Source of the DNA: CAYOSU01 sp964406735 | Lineage (GTDB): Bacteria; Bacillota; Clostridia; Christensenellales; CAMQZB01 | Assembly: GCA_964406735.1 (NCBI GenBank) | Contig: CAYOSU010000001.1 | Location: forward strand, 186,001-250,000 | Length of the DNA: 64,000 bases | Direction: 5' to 3' | Shown here: positions 8,320-16,152 of the stretch, piece after piece | Layout of the letters: every line of letters begins with the position of its first letter | Position numbering within the stretch: the first letter of the stretch is position 1 | The notes under the pieces: generated by a model | Told to the model about the DNA's origin: nothing | The model's database searches: none | Seen by the model: the letters and a program-made list of their open reading frames with translations, nothing else | Made by a program: the position numbers and the translations under genes

Positions 8320-8334
8320 ATACTAAATTAGTAT
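8320..8334. promoter_or_regulatory. LysR-type box upstream of the alcohol dehydrogenase
   Basis: ATACTAA-A-TTAGTAT is a perfect palindrome of the ATAC-N7-GTAT / T-N11-A class bound by LysR regulators. It abuts the -35 element at 8335, an activator position. Confidence 0.6.
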
Positions 8335-8363
8335 TTCACAAAAAAATACTATTGTGATACAAT
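8335..8363 (+). promoter_or_regulatory. Promoter of the iron alcohol dehydrogenase gene
   Basis: TTCACA (8335-8340), a 17-bp spacer and TACAAT (8358-8363); the ATG is 44 bp downstream with an AAGGAG site. Confidence 0.65.
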
Positions 8364-8406
8364 AAGAGCGTAAAAATTTAAAAGTTTTTTAAGGAGAATA
8401 AAAGTT

Positions 8407-9624
8407 ATGGCACGTTTTACATTACCTCGTGATCTTTATCACGGAAAAGGCTCTCTCGAAGCATTGAAGACCCTCAAAGGCAACCGCGCTATGGTATGCG
8501 TAGGCGGCGGCTCCATGAAGCGTTTCGGCTTCCTCGATAAGGTAGTTGCTTATCTTGAAGAGGCAGGAATGAAGGTTGAACTTTTCGAAGGTATCGAACC
8601 CGATCCTTCCGTAGATACCGTTATGCGCGGTGCTGAAGCTATGGAAAAATTCCAGCCCGACTGGATCGTAGCTATCGGCGGTGGCTCTCCTATCGACGCT
8701 GCAAAGGCTATGTGGATCAAGTACGAGCATCCCGAGATTACTTTCGAGCAGATGTGCGTAGTATTCGGAATCCCCGAGCTTCGTCATAAAGCACACTTCT
8801 GCGCTATTCCCTCGACTTCCGGTACTGCTACCGAGGTTACCGCTTTCTCTGTAATCACGGACTACAAGAAGGGAATCAAGTATCCTCTCGCTGACTTCGA
8901 GATCACTCCCGACGTAGCTATCGTAGATCCCGACCTCGCTGAAACGATGCCTAAAAAGCTCGTTGCTCATACTGGTATGGACGCTATCACGCACGCTATC
9001 GAGGCTTATGTTTCGACCGCGCACTGCGACTACACCGATCCTTTGGCAATCTTCGCTATCACGATGATCCAGAACAACCTCATCGGTTCTTACAACGGAG
9101 ATATGGCTAAGCGTGACACGATGCACAACGCACAGTGCCTTGCAGGCATGGCGTTCTCCAACGCACTCCTCGGTATCGTTCACTCTATGGCACACAAGAC
9201 CGGTGCTGCTTTCGAGGATCAGGGCGCTCACATCATCCACGGTGCGGCAAACGCTATGTACCTTCCTAAGGTAATCGCTTTCAACGCAAAAGAGCCTGCA
9301 GCAAAGACTCGTTACGCAACGATCGCGGACTTCATGGGTCTTGGCGGAGCTAACGAGGACGAGAAGGTTGCAAACCTCATCGCATATCTTCGTGGCATGA
9401 ACGACGAGCTCAACATTCCTCAGTGCATAAAGAACTACGGTCTTGACAGCCTCCCGACCGAGACCGGATTCGTTCCCGAGAACGTATTCCTTGAGAGACT
9501 TCCCGAGATCGCAAAGAACGCTGTAGGCGACGCTTGCACGGGTTCTAATCCCAGAGCTATTTCCGTTGAAGAGATGGAAAAGCTCCTCAAGTGCTGCTAC
9601 TACGACACCGAGGTGGATTTCTAA
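8407..9624 (+). CDS. Iron-containing alcohol dehydrogenase
   Basis: A 405-residue group III ADH. The N-terminal NAD(P)-binding half has GGGSPIDAAKAMW near residue 97; the helical metal-binding half has HTGMDAITHAIEAY near 192 and GIVHSMAHKTGAAF, which contain the histidine ligands for Fe or Zn. The family reduces short-chain aldehydes such as acetaldehyde, butyraldehyde or lactaldehyde in fermentation. It is monocistronic, has a strong promoter and is probably controlled by the LysR protein upstream. A second member, only distantly similar, lies at 53168. Confidence 0.92.
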   Translation: MARFTLPRDLYHGKGSLEALKTLKGNRAMVCVGGGSMKRFGFLDKVVAYLEEAGMKVELFEGIEPDPSVDTVMRGAEAMEKFQPDWIVAIGGGSPIDAAKAMWIKYEHPEITFEQMCVVFGIPELRHKAHFCAIPSTSGTATEVTAFSVITDYKKGIKYPLADFEITPDVAIVDPDLAETMPKKLVAHTGMDAITHAIEAYVSTAHCDYTDPLAIFAITMIQNNLIGSYNGDMAKRDTMHNAQCLAGMAFSNALLGIVHSMAHKTGAAFEDQGAHIIHGAANAMYLPKVIAFNAKEPAAKTRYATIADFMGLGGANEDEKVANLIAYLRGMNDELNIPQCIKNYGLDSLPTETGFVPENVFLERLPEIAKNAVGDACTGSNPRAISVEEMEKLLKCCYYDTEVDF

Positions 9625-9708
9625 GAAAAAAGTCTTTATAGTATTCGGAATAATTTGAAGGCTTAAAATAAAAGCTATACTTGCTTTACTTACTCATAAA
9701 CTAAGATT

Positions 9709-9738
9709 GCGGTTGCCGATTTTTTTTCGGCAGCCGCG
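9709..9738 (+). other. Stem-loop in the leader of the nfnA-like gene
   Basis: GCGGTTGCCG pairs with CGGCAGCCGC (one G-T pair) around a loop made of ATTTTTTT plus flanking bases. The T run is inside the loop, so it is not an ordinary terminator; it could be an RNA-stability or translation-control element 25 bp before the start codon. Confidence 0.45.
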
Positions 9739-9763
9739 ATTTGGTAAAGTATGGAGGGTTAAA

Positions 9764-10618
9764 ATGTACAAAATTGTTGATAAAAAGGTGCTGAATCCGA
9801 CGGTAGTTCAGCTTCAGATAGAAGCTCCCTTGGTCGCTCACAAGGCAAGACCTGGCCAGTTCATCATACTTCGTGTTGACGAAGAGGGCGAGAGGATACC
9901 TCTCACCGTTGCAGGAACGGACAAAGAAAAGGGAACTGTCAAGATAATATATCAGATAGTCGGCGCAACGACCGAAAAGCTCAGCCACAAGGAAGCAGGC
10001 GACTACCTGCAGGACTTCGTAGGACCTTTGGGTACGGCTACACACCTTGACGGGCTCAAAAAGGTCTGCATCGTAGGCGGCGGCGTAGGTTGTGCGATAG
10101 CGATGCCGATAGCTGAGGCTCTTCACGAGGCGTGCGCAGACGTAACGAGCATAATAGGATTCAGAAATAAAGACCTCTTAATATTAGAAGACGAGTTCAA
10201 GGCTTGCTCCGACACCTTAAGGGTAATGACCGACGACGGCTCCTACGGCGAAAAGGGAAACGTTACCATGCCTCTCAAAGAGATGCTTGAAAATGGCGAA
10301 AGCTTTGATATGATAATAACGATCGGACCTCTCGTCATGATGAAGTTCGTCGTAGCTACTGCAAAGCCCTATAACGTTCCAGTAACGGCTTCTATGAACC
10401 CCATAATGATCGACGGAACGGGTATGTGCGGTGGATGCCGTTTGACCTTGAATGTAGACGGCAAAAAGGTGACGAAGTTTGCGTGCGTTGACGGCCCTGA
10501 CTTCAACGGCTACGAGATAGACTTCGACGAAGCTATGGCAAGAGGCAGAATGTACGGCGCATTTGAACGCCACGCACATGAAGAAGCTTGCAATCTTTTC
10601 AAAAAGGAGGTACGCTGA
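9764..10618 (+). CDS. nfnA: NADH-dependent ferredoxin:NADP+ oxidoreductase subunit A (sulfide dehydrogenase beta-like)
   Basis: A 284-residue FAD/NAD(P)-binding protein of the dihydroorotate dehydrogenase electron-transfer type: FAD loop RPGQFIILRVDEEGERIPLTVAG, NAD site VGGGVGCAIAMPIAEAL, and a C-terminal cysteine cluster (GMCGGCR, then KFACVDGP) for a 2Fe-2S centre. With the downstream subunit it forms NfnAB, which couples NADPH, NADH and ferredoxin by electron bifurcation in anaerobes. ATG 9764 has a perfect GGAGGG site; the longer frame from 9707 crosses a stem-loop and is rejected. The next gene begins 1 bp after the stop. Confidence 0.88.
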   Translation: MYKIVDKKVLNPTVVQLQIEAPLVAHKARPGQFIILRVDEEGERIPLTVAGTDKEKGTVKIIYQIVGATTEKLSHKEAGDYLQDFVGPLGTATHLDGLKKVCIVGGGVGCAIAMPIAEALHEACADVTSIIGFRNKDLLILEDEFKACSDTLRVMTDDGSYGEKGNVTMPLKEMLENGESFDMIITIGPLVMMKFVVATAKPYNVPVTASMNPIMIDGTGMCGGCRLTLNVDGKKVTKFACVDGPDFNGYEIDFDEAMARGRMYGAFERHAHEEACNLFKKEVR

Positions 10619-10619
10619 A

Positions 10620-12029
10620 ATGCCTAATATGTCTTTGAAACGTAACGAAATGCCTACGCAGGACGCAAAGGTTCGTGCTCATAATTTCAGCGAAGTAGCT
10701 CTTGGCTACTCCGAGGAGACTGCCATCGACGAGGCAAACAGATGCCTTAACTGTAAGCATATGCCGTGCGTAGACGGTTGTCCCGTAAAAATACATATTC
10801 CCGAGTTTATTGCAAAGATAAAGGAAGGCGACTTTGAGGGTGCTTATCAGATAATCTCCAAGTCATCTTCGCTTCCTGCCGTATGCGGCAGAGTATGTCC
10901 GCAGGAAACGCAGTGCGAGTCCAAGTGCGTACGCGGAATAAAGGGCGAGTCCGTCGGTATCGGCAGACTTGAAAGATTCGTAGCAGACTGGCATAACACC
11001 TTCTGCACCGAGACGCCCGTTCGTCCCGAGTCTAACGGCCATAAGGTCGCAGTCGTAGGATCCGGTCCTTCAGGACTTACTTGCGCAGGCGATCTTGCAA
11101 AGAAAGGCTATGAAGTAACCGTTTACGAAGCGCTCCACACTGCAGGCGGCGTATTGGTATACGGAATCCCGGAGTTCCGTCTTCCCAAGGCGATAGTTGC
11201 AAAAGAGGTAGACACGCTCAACAAGCTCGGCGTAAAGGTAGAGACCAACGTCGTAATCGGAAAAACGCTTACCGTTGACGAACTGTTTGATATGGGCTTT
11301 GAGGCGATATTCATCGGTTCCGGTGCAGGGCTCCCGAACTTCATGGGAATACCGGGCGAGGCGTTGAACGGAGTATATTCCGCAAACGAGTTTTTGACGA
11401 GAAGCAACCTTATGAAAGCGTATAGAGAAGACCCTGATACCCCCATCATGAAGGGCGGCAAGGTAGCGGTAGTAGGCGGCGGAAACGTCGCAATGGACGC
11501 CGCAAGAACAGCATTGAGACTTGGCGCAGAAAAGGTATATATCGTATACCGCCGTTCGATGGATGAGCTTCCTGCAAGAAGAGAGGAAGTCGAGCACGCA
11601 GAGGAAGAGGGCATCGAGTTCAAGCTCCTTTGCAACCCGACGGAGATAGTAGGTTACCATAACCCTGACGACCCGAGAGATCCCAAAAACGGCTTTGTAA
11701 AGGGCATGAAATGCGTAAGAATGGAGCTCGGTGAACCCGACGCAAACGGCAGAAGACGTCCTGTAGAGATCCCGAACAGCGAGTTCGAGATAGATGTAGA
11801 CACCGTAGTAATGTCGATAGGCACGTCTCCCAATCCGCTCATCAAGTCCACGACAGAGGGCCTTGAAGTAAACAAGCGCGGCGGCATCATCGTCAACGAA
11901 GACGGTCTTACGTCGAGAAAGTCCGTATACGCAGGCGGCGACGCCGTAACGGGCGCAGCAACCGTAATATCCGCAATGGGCGCAGGCAAGACCGCCGCTC
12001 ATGCGATAGACGAGGCTTTAAGCAAATAA
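10620..12029 (+). CDS. nfnB: NfnB / glutamate synthase small-subunit-like flavoprotein
   Basis: A 469-residue protein of the GltD/NfnB family. The N-terminal region has two 4Fe-4S cysteine sets (CLNCKHMPCVDGCP, then CGRVCPQETQCESKC), followed by an FAD Rossmann motif (VVGSGPSGL) and an NADPH motif (VVGGGNVAMDAARTALRLG). Alone this fold would be called homotetrameric glutamate synthase; adjacency to nfnA, with AAGGAGG and a 1-bp gap, makes the bifurcating transhydrogenase NfnAB the better call. Cytoplasmic. Confidence 0.88.
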   Translation: MPNMSLKRNEMPTQDAKVRAHNFSEVALGYSEETAIDEANRCLNCKHMPCVDGCPVKIHIPEFIAKIKEGDFEGAYQIISKSSSLPAVCGRVCPQETQCESKCVRGIKGESVGIGRLERFVADWHNTFCTETPVRPESNGHKVAVVGSGPSGLTCAGDLAKKGYEVTVYEALHTAGGVLVYGIPEFRLPKAIVAKEVDTLNKLGVKVETNVVIGKTLTVDELFDMGFEAIFIGSGAGLPNFMGIPGEALNGVYSANEFLTRSNLMKAYREDPDTPIMKGGKVAVVGGGNVAMDAARTALRLGAEKVYIVYRRSMDELPARREEVEHAEEEGIEFKLLCNPTEIVGYHNPDDPRDPKNGFVKGMKCVRMELGEPDANGRRRPVEIPNSEFEIDVDTVVMSIGTSPNPLIKSTTEGLEVNKRGGIIVNEDGLTSRKSVYAGGDAVTGAATVISAMGAGKTAAHAIDEALSK

Positions 12030-12040
12030 TATATAAAAAA

Positions 12041-12074
12041 GAGTCGTAGCAAATATCTACGGCTCTTTTTTTTT
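12041..12074 (+). terminator. Terminator of nfnAB
   Basis: GAGTCGTAG pairs with CTACGGCTC across a 7-base loop and is followed by nine T residues. Confidence 0.9.
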
Positions 12075-12277
12075 GTGTTTCATAAATAAACGCTTGCTTT
12101 GATAGACGTATTGAATAATTTATTGTCGTCAGCTCATTGCAATCGTTTGCGTAAGGAAAACGCCAAAAATCAAGCCAAGTATATTATAATACCGTTAGCA
12201 AAGCACGAAGCTTTGGTTTGTCGCACGAGCGGAAATACAATATCACTTGAATATAAGGCTATTTTGGTATCACGAAG

Positions 12278-12318
12278 GTATCGATCCGAAAAAGAATTTC
12301 GGAATCGGTATTTTTTTT
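12278..12318 (+). promoter_or_regulatory. Intrinsic terminator inside the 5' leader of the ECF transporter gene (candidate attenuator)
   Basis: A 14-bp stem with one bulged A (12278-12291 with 12297-12311) and a 5-base loop runs straight into eight T residues. It lies 37 bp before the start codon of the gene at 12355 and downstream of a TATAAT at 12185-12190, so transcription toward the gene must pass it. This is the layout of a riboswitch or other attenuator. The preceding 90 bases do not match any riboswitch consensus I know. An alternative is that it ends an unrelated short transcript. Confidence 0.55.
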
Positions 12319-12354
12319 ATGCAAAATACGGGGGAACAGCCTTACGGAGAAAAA

Positions 12355-12924
12355 ATGAAGACAAAAACACGCACGCTCAAAATAACGCACTCAGCATTGT
12401 GCTTGGCACTTTGCATAGTGCTTCCGTATATAACGGGAAATATTCCCGAAATAGGCAACGCACTGTCGCCTATGCATATACCCGTACTCCTTTGCGGTTT
12501 TATCTGCGGACCTTTCCACGGCGCACTCGTAGGTTTTATTGCACCTCTTCTCCGCTCCGTAATAACGGGCGGTTATCCGCCGATATATCCGACGGGTCTT
12601 GCGATGTCGTTCGAGCTTTTGACTTACGGACTTATGACGGGAATACTGTACGAAAAATTGCCTCAAAAAAACGGCTTCGTGTATGTTGCACTCATAGCAT
12701 CTATGCTTTGCGGAAGAGTGATATGGGGTGCTGCGAGATTTATCATGGCGACCGTTTCGACTGAAGTTTTTACCTTTGAGGCGTTCGTTTTAGGGGCGTT
12801 TTTGAACGCAATTCCGGGGATAATTCTCCATATTGTATTAGTTCCAGTTCTCGTGTTTGCCGTCAAAAAAGCGGGATTTATGCCCTCAAAAGCGGCAAAT
12901 AAAGAAAATGTAAAAAGCGTATAA
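12355..12924 (+). CDS. ECF transporter S component (vitamin-type substrate unknown)
   Basis: A 189-residue membrane protein with about six helices and the ECF S-component pattern: a hydrophobic first helix (ALCLALCIVLPYI), MHIPVLLCGFICGPFHGALVGFIAPLLRS, and a conserved small-residue face. S components bind a vitamin or cofactor precursor and dock on a shared EcfAAT module, which is not in the window. ATG 12355 follows ACGGAGA by 4 bases. The leader terminator suggests control by ligand or translation. I cannot tell which vitamin is bound. Confidence 0.78.
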   Translation: MKTKTRTLKITHSALCLALCIVLPYITGNIPEIGNALSPMHIPVLLCGFICGPFHGALVGFIAPLLRSVITGGYPPIYPTGLAMSFELLTYGLMTGILYEKLPQKNGFVYVALIASMLCGRVIWGAARFIMATVSTEVFTFEAFVLGAFLNAIPGIILHIVLVPVLVFAVKKAGFMPSKAANKENVKSV

Positions 12925-13062
12925 AACATCGTTTGAGCCGTTAGACATTCCTCGGCATAAGCTCCAAATATTTTGTAAAAACAGAGGTTTTTTTGTAATA
13001 ATCCACAAAAAGACCTTTATTTTTGTTTGCTGTTTTGCTATAATGCGATTGAGGAAAATACT

Positions 13063-13467
13063 ATGAAAATACTTGTAATAGACGGTCAGGGCGGAAAGCT
13101 CGGCAAAGAGATCGTAGAAAAGATCAAAAAGAATATCCAAAACGCAGAGATCATCGCAGTCGGTACGAACACGCTTGCGACGGTAGCCATGCAAAAGGGC
13201 GGCGCAGACAGCATCGCAACGGGAGAAAATTCCGTCGTTGTATGCGCAAAAACCGCCGACGTCATTGTCGGACCTATAGGCATTGCGATAGCGAATTCCC
13301 TTCTTGGCGAAATAACGCCCAAAATGGCAGAGGCTGTCGGTAGCTCAGACGCTACGAAGATACTCATTCCGCTCAACAAGTGCAGTACGCTTATTGCAGG
13401 AACGAGAACGCTGACCGTTAACGCAATGCTCGACGATATGATAGACGCCATATCAAGGCTCAAATGA
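13063..13467 (+). CDS. DUF3842 family protein
   Basis: A 134-residue cytoplasmic protein, MKILVIDGQGGKLGKEIV at the start, with a Rossmann-like glycine pattern and a later IVGPIGIAIANSLLGEITP segment. It matches the DUF3842 family, widespread in Clostridia and without a known activity. GAGGAAA precedes the ATG and a TATAAT sits at 13039-13044. It overlaps the next gene by ATGA, showing translational coupling. Confidence 0.82.
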   Translation: MKILVIDGQGGKLGKEIVEKIKKNIQNAEIIAVGTNTLATVAMQKGGADSIATGENSVVVCAKTADVIVGPIGIAIANSLLGEITPKMAEAVGSSDATKILIPLNKCSTLIAGTRTLTVNAMLDDMIDAISRLK

Positions 13468-13937
13468 GAGTTACGCACGAGATAGCGCCGGTCTTTGATC
13501 GCTATTCCGAAACGCTTATTCTGGGCAGTTTCCCCTCCATAAAGTCCCGAGCAGAGGGCTTTTTCTACGGTAACGAGAAGAACAGGTTTTGGAAGGTGGT
13601 GTCTGCCGTCTTTTCTGAAAGCGAACCGAAGTCCGTAGAGGAGAAGAAAGCGTTTTTGCTTCGCAATAAGCTTGCCGTATACGACGTGATAAGCGCCTGC
13701 GATATAGAGGGTAGCAGCGATTCAAAAATAAAAAACGTCGTCCCGTCCGACATATCCGATATAGTCAAAAATTCGAGCGTTAAGCGTGTATTTCTGAACG
13801 GCAAAAAGGCGGCGGAGCTGTACGAAAAATACTTCGACCTGCCCATTCCGCACTTCGTTCTCCCGTCAACAAGCCCTGCAAATGCGGCGTATTCGCTTGA
13901 AAAGCTTGTTGAGTGTTGGAGCGTTATTGCGAAATAA
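13464..13937 (+). CDS. DNA-deoxyinosine glycosylase (uracil-DNA glycosylase superfamily)
   Basis: A 157-residue protein with the superfamily motifs: ILGSFPSIKSRAEGFFYGNEKNRFW at residues 19-43 and a late VLPSTSPANA loop that enters the minor groove. This layout is that of hypoxanthine-DNA glycosylases, which remove deaminated adenine (inosine) in base-excision repair. It begins within the stop codon of the DUF3842 gene. Family assignment is strong; substrate preference is by family. Confidence 0.85.
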   Translation: MRVTHEIAPVFDRYSETLILGSFPSIKSRAEGFFYGNEKNRFWKVVSAVFSESEPKSVEEKKAFLLRNKLAVYDVISACDIEGSSDSKIKNVVPSDISDIVKNSSVKRVFLNGKKAAELYEKYFDLPIPHFVLPSTSPANAAYSLEKLVECWSVIAK

Positions 13938-14014
13938 AGCTAAATAAACGAAAATTTACGTCCTAAAAAGGCAATTGATAAGAGATATTCAGAATAACTA
14001 AAGGTGAAAGTCAT

Positions 14015-15232
14015 ATGACAAAAAAACTTTCTTACGAGCACACGGTAGTAGCCTGCTTTATCGGCTATATAGTTCAAGCGATAGTCAACAATTTCATACC
14101 GCTTTTGTTCGTTATGTTCAACGAGAGCTTAGGTATACCGCTTGGCAAGATAACCCTTCTTATTACGTTCAACTTCGTGTTGCAGATAGCAATAGACTTA
14201 ATTGCTATCACCTTCGTCGATAGGATAGGCTATCGAGTTACTGCGATAATAGCGCATGCGTTTGCGTTTATTGGACTCGTGATGCTGACGATCCTTCCGT
14301 ATGTATTTTCAGATCCGTTTATCGGGATACTCATATCGGTAACGTTGTACGCCCTCGGTGGCGGACTTATTGAGGTGGTAAATTCCCCGATCGTCGAGGC
14401 ATGTCCGACGAAGAACAAAGAAAAAGCGATGTCCTTGCTTCACTCCTTTTACAGCTGGGGTTATGTCGCTGTCGTTCTCCTCTCGACGGTGTTTTTCAAG
14501 GTGTTCGGCATAGAAAATTGGCGTATAATGGCGCTCATATGGGCGTTAGTACCGCTTCTTAATATGTTTTTCTTTGCAAGGGTGCCGATTGCTCCATTGG
14601 TTGCCGAGGGGGAAAAGGGGATGAGTGTCAAGGAAGTCCTGAAAAGCGGATTGTTCTGGCTTTTTATGTTGCTCATGTTCTGCGCAGGAAGCAGTGAGCA
14701 GTCGGTTGCGCAGTGGGCGTCCACCTTTGCCGAAAAGGGCTTAGGTGTGTCGAAGATGCTTGGCGACCTTTTAGGCCCGATGATGTTTGCTGTGTTTATG
14801 GGGATCGCTCGCACTATATACGGCAAATTCGGAGATAAAATAGACCTCAAAGCATTCATGATAGTTAGCGCTTGCCTTACGGTAGTTTCGTACCTTTTGA
14901 TAGGCTTGACTCAAAACCCCGTTTTCGGGCTTATCGGCTGTGCGCTTTGCGGCTTCTCCGTAGGCATAATGTGGCCGGGTACGTTCTCGCTTGCGTCAGC
15001 TTCCCTGAAAGGCGGAACGGCAATGTTCGCATTCTTTGCCTTGGCAGGCGACTTGGGCTGTGCAGGAGGTCCTACGATCGTCGGAATGATAGCCTCGTAT
15101 TTTAACGATAGCATCGCAAAAGGCGTCCTCTTCGCTCTCGTTTTCCCGATACTCATGATCCTCGGCGTCCTCACCCTCATCGTGATCCAAAAGAAGAGCA
15201 ATACCCATTCCCAAGACCAAGAAAACGAATAG
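14015..15232 (+). CDS. MFS transporter (fucose-permease-like)
   Basis: A 405-residue carrier with about twelve helices and a central loop near residues 190-205 (APLVAEGEKGMSVKEVL). GGGLIEVVNSPIVEACP in helix 4-5 and HSFYSWGYVAVVLLS resemble sugar permeases of the FucP/FHS group. Monocistronic with an AAAGGTGAAAG site. It lies just left of the first copy of the 173-bp repeat. Substrate unknown; import of a free sugar is plausible. Confidence 0.85.
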   Translation: MTKKLSYEHTVVACFIGYIVQAIVNNFIPLLFVMFNESLGIPLGKITLLITFNFVLQIAIDLIAITFVDRIGYRVTAIIAHAFAFIGLVMLTILPYVFSDPFIGILISVTLYALGGGLIEVVNSPIVEACPTKNKEKAMSLLHSFYSWGYVAVVLLSTVFFKVFGIENWRIMALIWALVPLLNMFFFARVPIAPLVAEGEKGMSVKEVLKSGLFWLFMLLMFCAGSSEQSVAQWASTFAEKGLGVSKMLGDLLGPMMFAVFMGIARTIYGKFGDKIDLKAFMIVSACLTVVSYLLIGLTQNPVFGLIGCALCGFSVGIMWPGTFSLASASLKGGTAMFAFFALAGDLGCAGGPTIVGMIASYFNDSIAKGVLFALVFPILMILGVLTLIVIQKKSNTHSQDQENE

Positions 15233-15343
15233 ATACGATTGATAAGATATCGCAATTAACCGTATAAGAAAACATTGAAAATGGTTTAGCAATAACCAAG
15301 ATTCATTAGACTTTTAGTAACGGCATTAAAAAGATTTTAATAG

Positions 15344-15516
15344 TAACAAAAAAGCCCGAAGCGGAATGCTTCGGGCTTTAGCTTTGTGTGTTATTAATCT
15401 CTGTAAGTCTTGATCGAGTGATACTGCTTGGTCAAGGGGAAGAGGAGAGGAACGGTGTCGGAATACTTCTGATATTCAGGATCGAGACCGTAGGTCTTCT
15501 CGTGACGGAGTTCAAG
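15344..15516. repeat. 173-bp direct repeat, left copy
   Basis: By eye it is identical to 27866-28038. It contains the minus-strand terminator and the last 41 codons of the reductase gene at 27916. At the right edge the identity stops sharply at 15516 (TTCAAG|ATAC here, TTCAAG|TCTG in the other copy). Confidence 0.93.
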
Positions 15517-15522
15517 ATACAT
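15394..15522 (-). pseudogene. 3'-terminal fragment of the DUF1295 reductase gene
   Basis: The left repeat copy holds the final 41 codons (RLELRHEKTYG onward, minus its first residue) and stop of the gene at 27916. Beyond the repeat the frame reads back only a few codons (ATG TAT at 15522) to a stop, so it is a non-functional remnant. Confidence 0.8.
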
Positions 15523-16060
15523 TGTCCACTCGGGAATTAAAGGATTTTATAGGAAGATTCAGAGGTGAAAGAGGCCGAACCCCAGTATTTGCAAGGTTTT
15601 TTGGCTTTTTTCGTTCGAATCCAAAAAATCTTTGTAGAAAAAGCCTGGCGATTTCTAAAAGAATTCCTAAAAAATTTTAGAAATGAATAACCGTCTGTGT
15701 GTCTCCAGATGCAGTGCAGTGGGAACACCTGTGTTCATTTCTGCAGATATTATAGCATGAAAGTGTGAGATCTTTAAGTGAATTTGGTTACATAAAGTGG
15801 GCAACGATTGCCCTTCTATAACTACCTATGCGTATTTTGGGATATCCAAAAACCAAAATAATGCATATTTTCGTGAGCTGTAAACTGAAGTTTATGCATG
15901 TTTTTAGAAAACCAGTACTTTCATATGAGAAAATAGAAATTCCCTTGCCATGCAAATATTGCGTTGGATTAATTAAAGATAACCATGTCCATCGCAAATG
16001 GGAGTGATAAAACTTTTGCGAATTTGATTTCATCTTCACAAGTGAATTTTCACTCTGTTT
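15517..16060. other. Low-content stretch inside the left end of the block
   Basis: No convincing gene. A 63-codon minus-strand frame at 15537-15728 (ending YWGSASFTSESSYKIL) and a 92-codon frame at 15788-16066 have no start signals and no recognisable family. The sequence looks like decayed DNA at an insertion edge. Confidence 0.4.
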
Positions 16061-16066
16061 TTGCAA

Positions 16067-16121
16067 ATTCGCTGAATATTCGCTTTATTCGCTTGGTAAA
16101 AGCGAATTTTTGGCGTATAAT
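16067..16121 (+). promoter_or_regulatory. Promoter with repeated ATTCGC motifs before the AlbA-type ATPase gene
   Basis: TTGGTA (16093-16098), a 17-bp spacer and TATAAT (16116-16121). ATTCGC recurs at 16067, 16078 and 16087, and as its complement GCGAAT at 16018 and 16102; ATTCGCTT-GGTAA-AAGCGAAT (16087-16107) is a perfect inverted repeat over the -35. This looks like an operator array, perhaps for autorepression by the C-terminal winged helix of the gene product. Confidence 0.55.
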
Positions 16122-16152
16122 AATAGCAATCATATTATGCGGAGGAATTGGT

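Noticed and set aside
8332..8360. Rex box at the 8407 alcohol dehydrogenase
   Set aside because: TTTCACAA and TTGTGATA half-sites are present but in the opposite order and too far apart for Rex.
9709..9738. Intrinsic terminator before nfnA
   Set aside because: The T run is within the loop and the stem is not followed by T residues.
12191..12318. Known riboswitch (TPP, FMN, folate, preQ1, cobalamin) in the ECF leader
   Set aside because: None of the conserved cores I know could be found; only the terminator hairpin is clear.
12099..12764. Alternative plus-strand frame across the ECF leader and gene
   Set aside because: Low-complexity, Arg/Tyr-rich translation in a different frame from a clear membrane protein.
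15537..15728. Transposase fragment on the minus strand
   Set aside because: The 63-codon translation shows no transposase motif and has no start signal.
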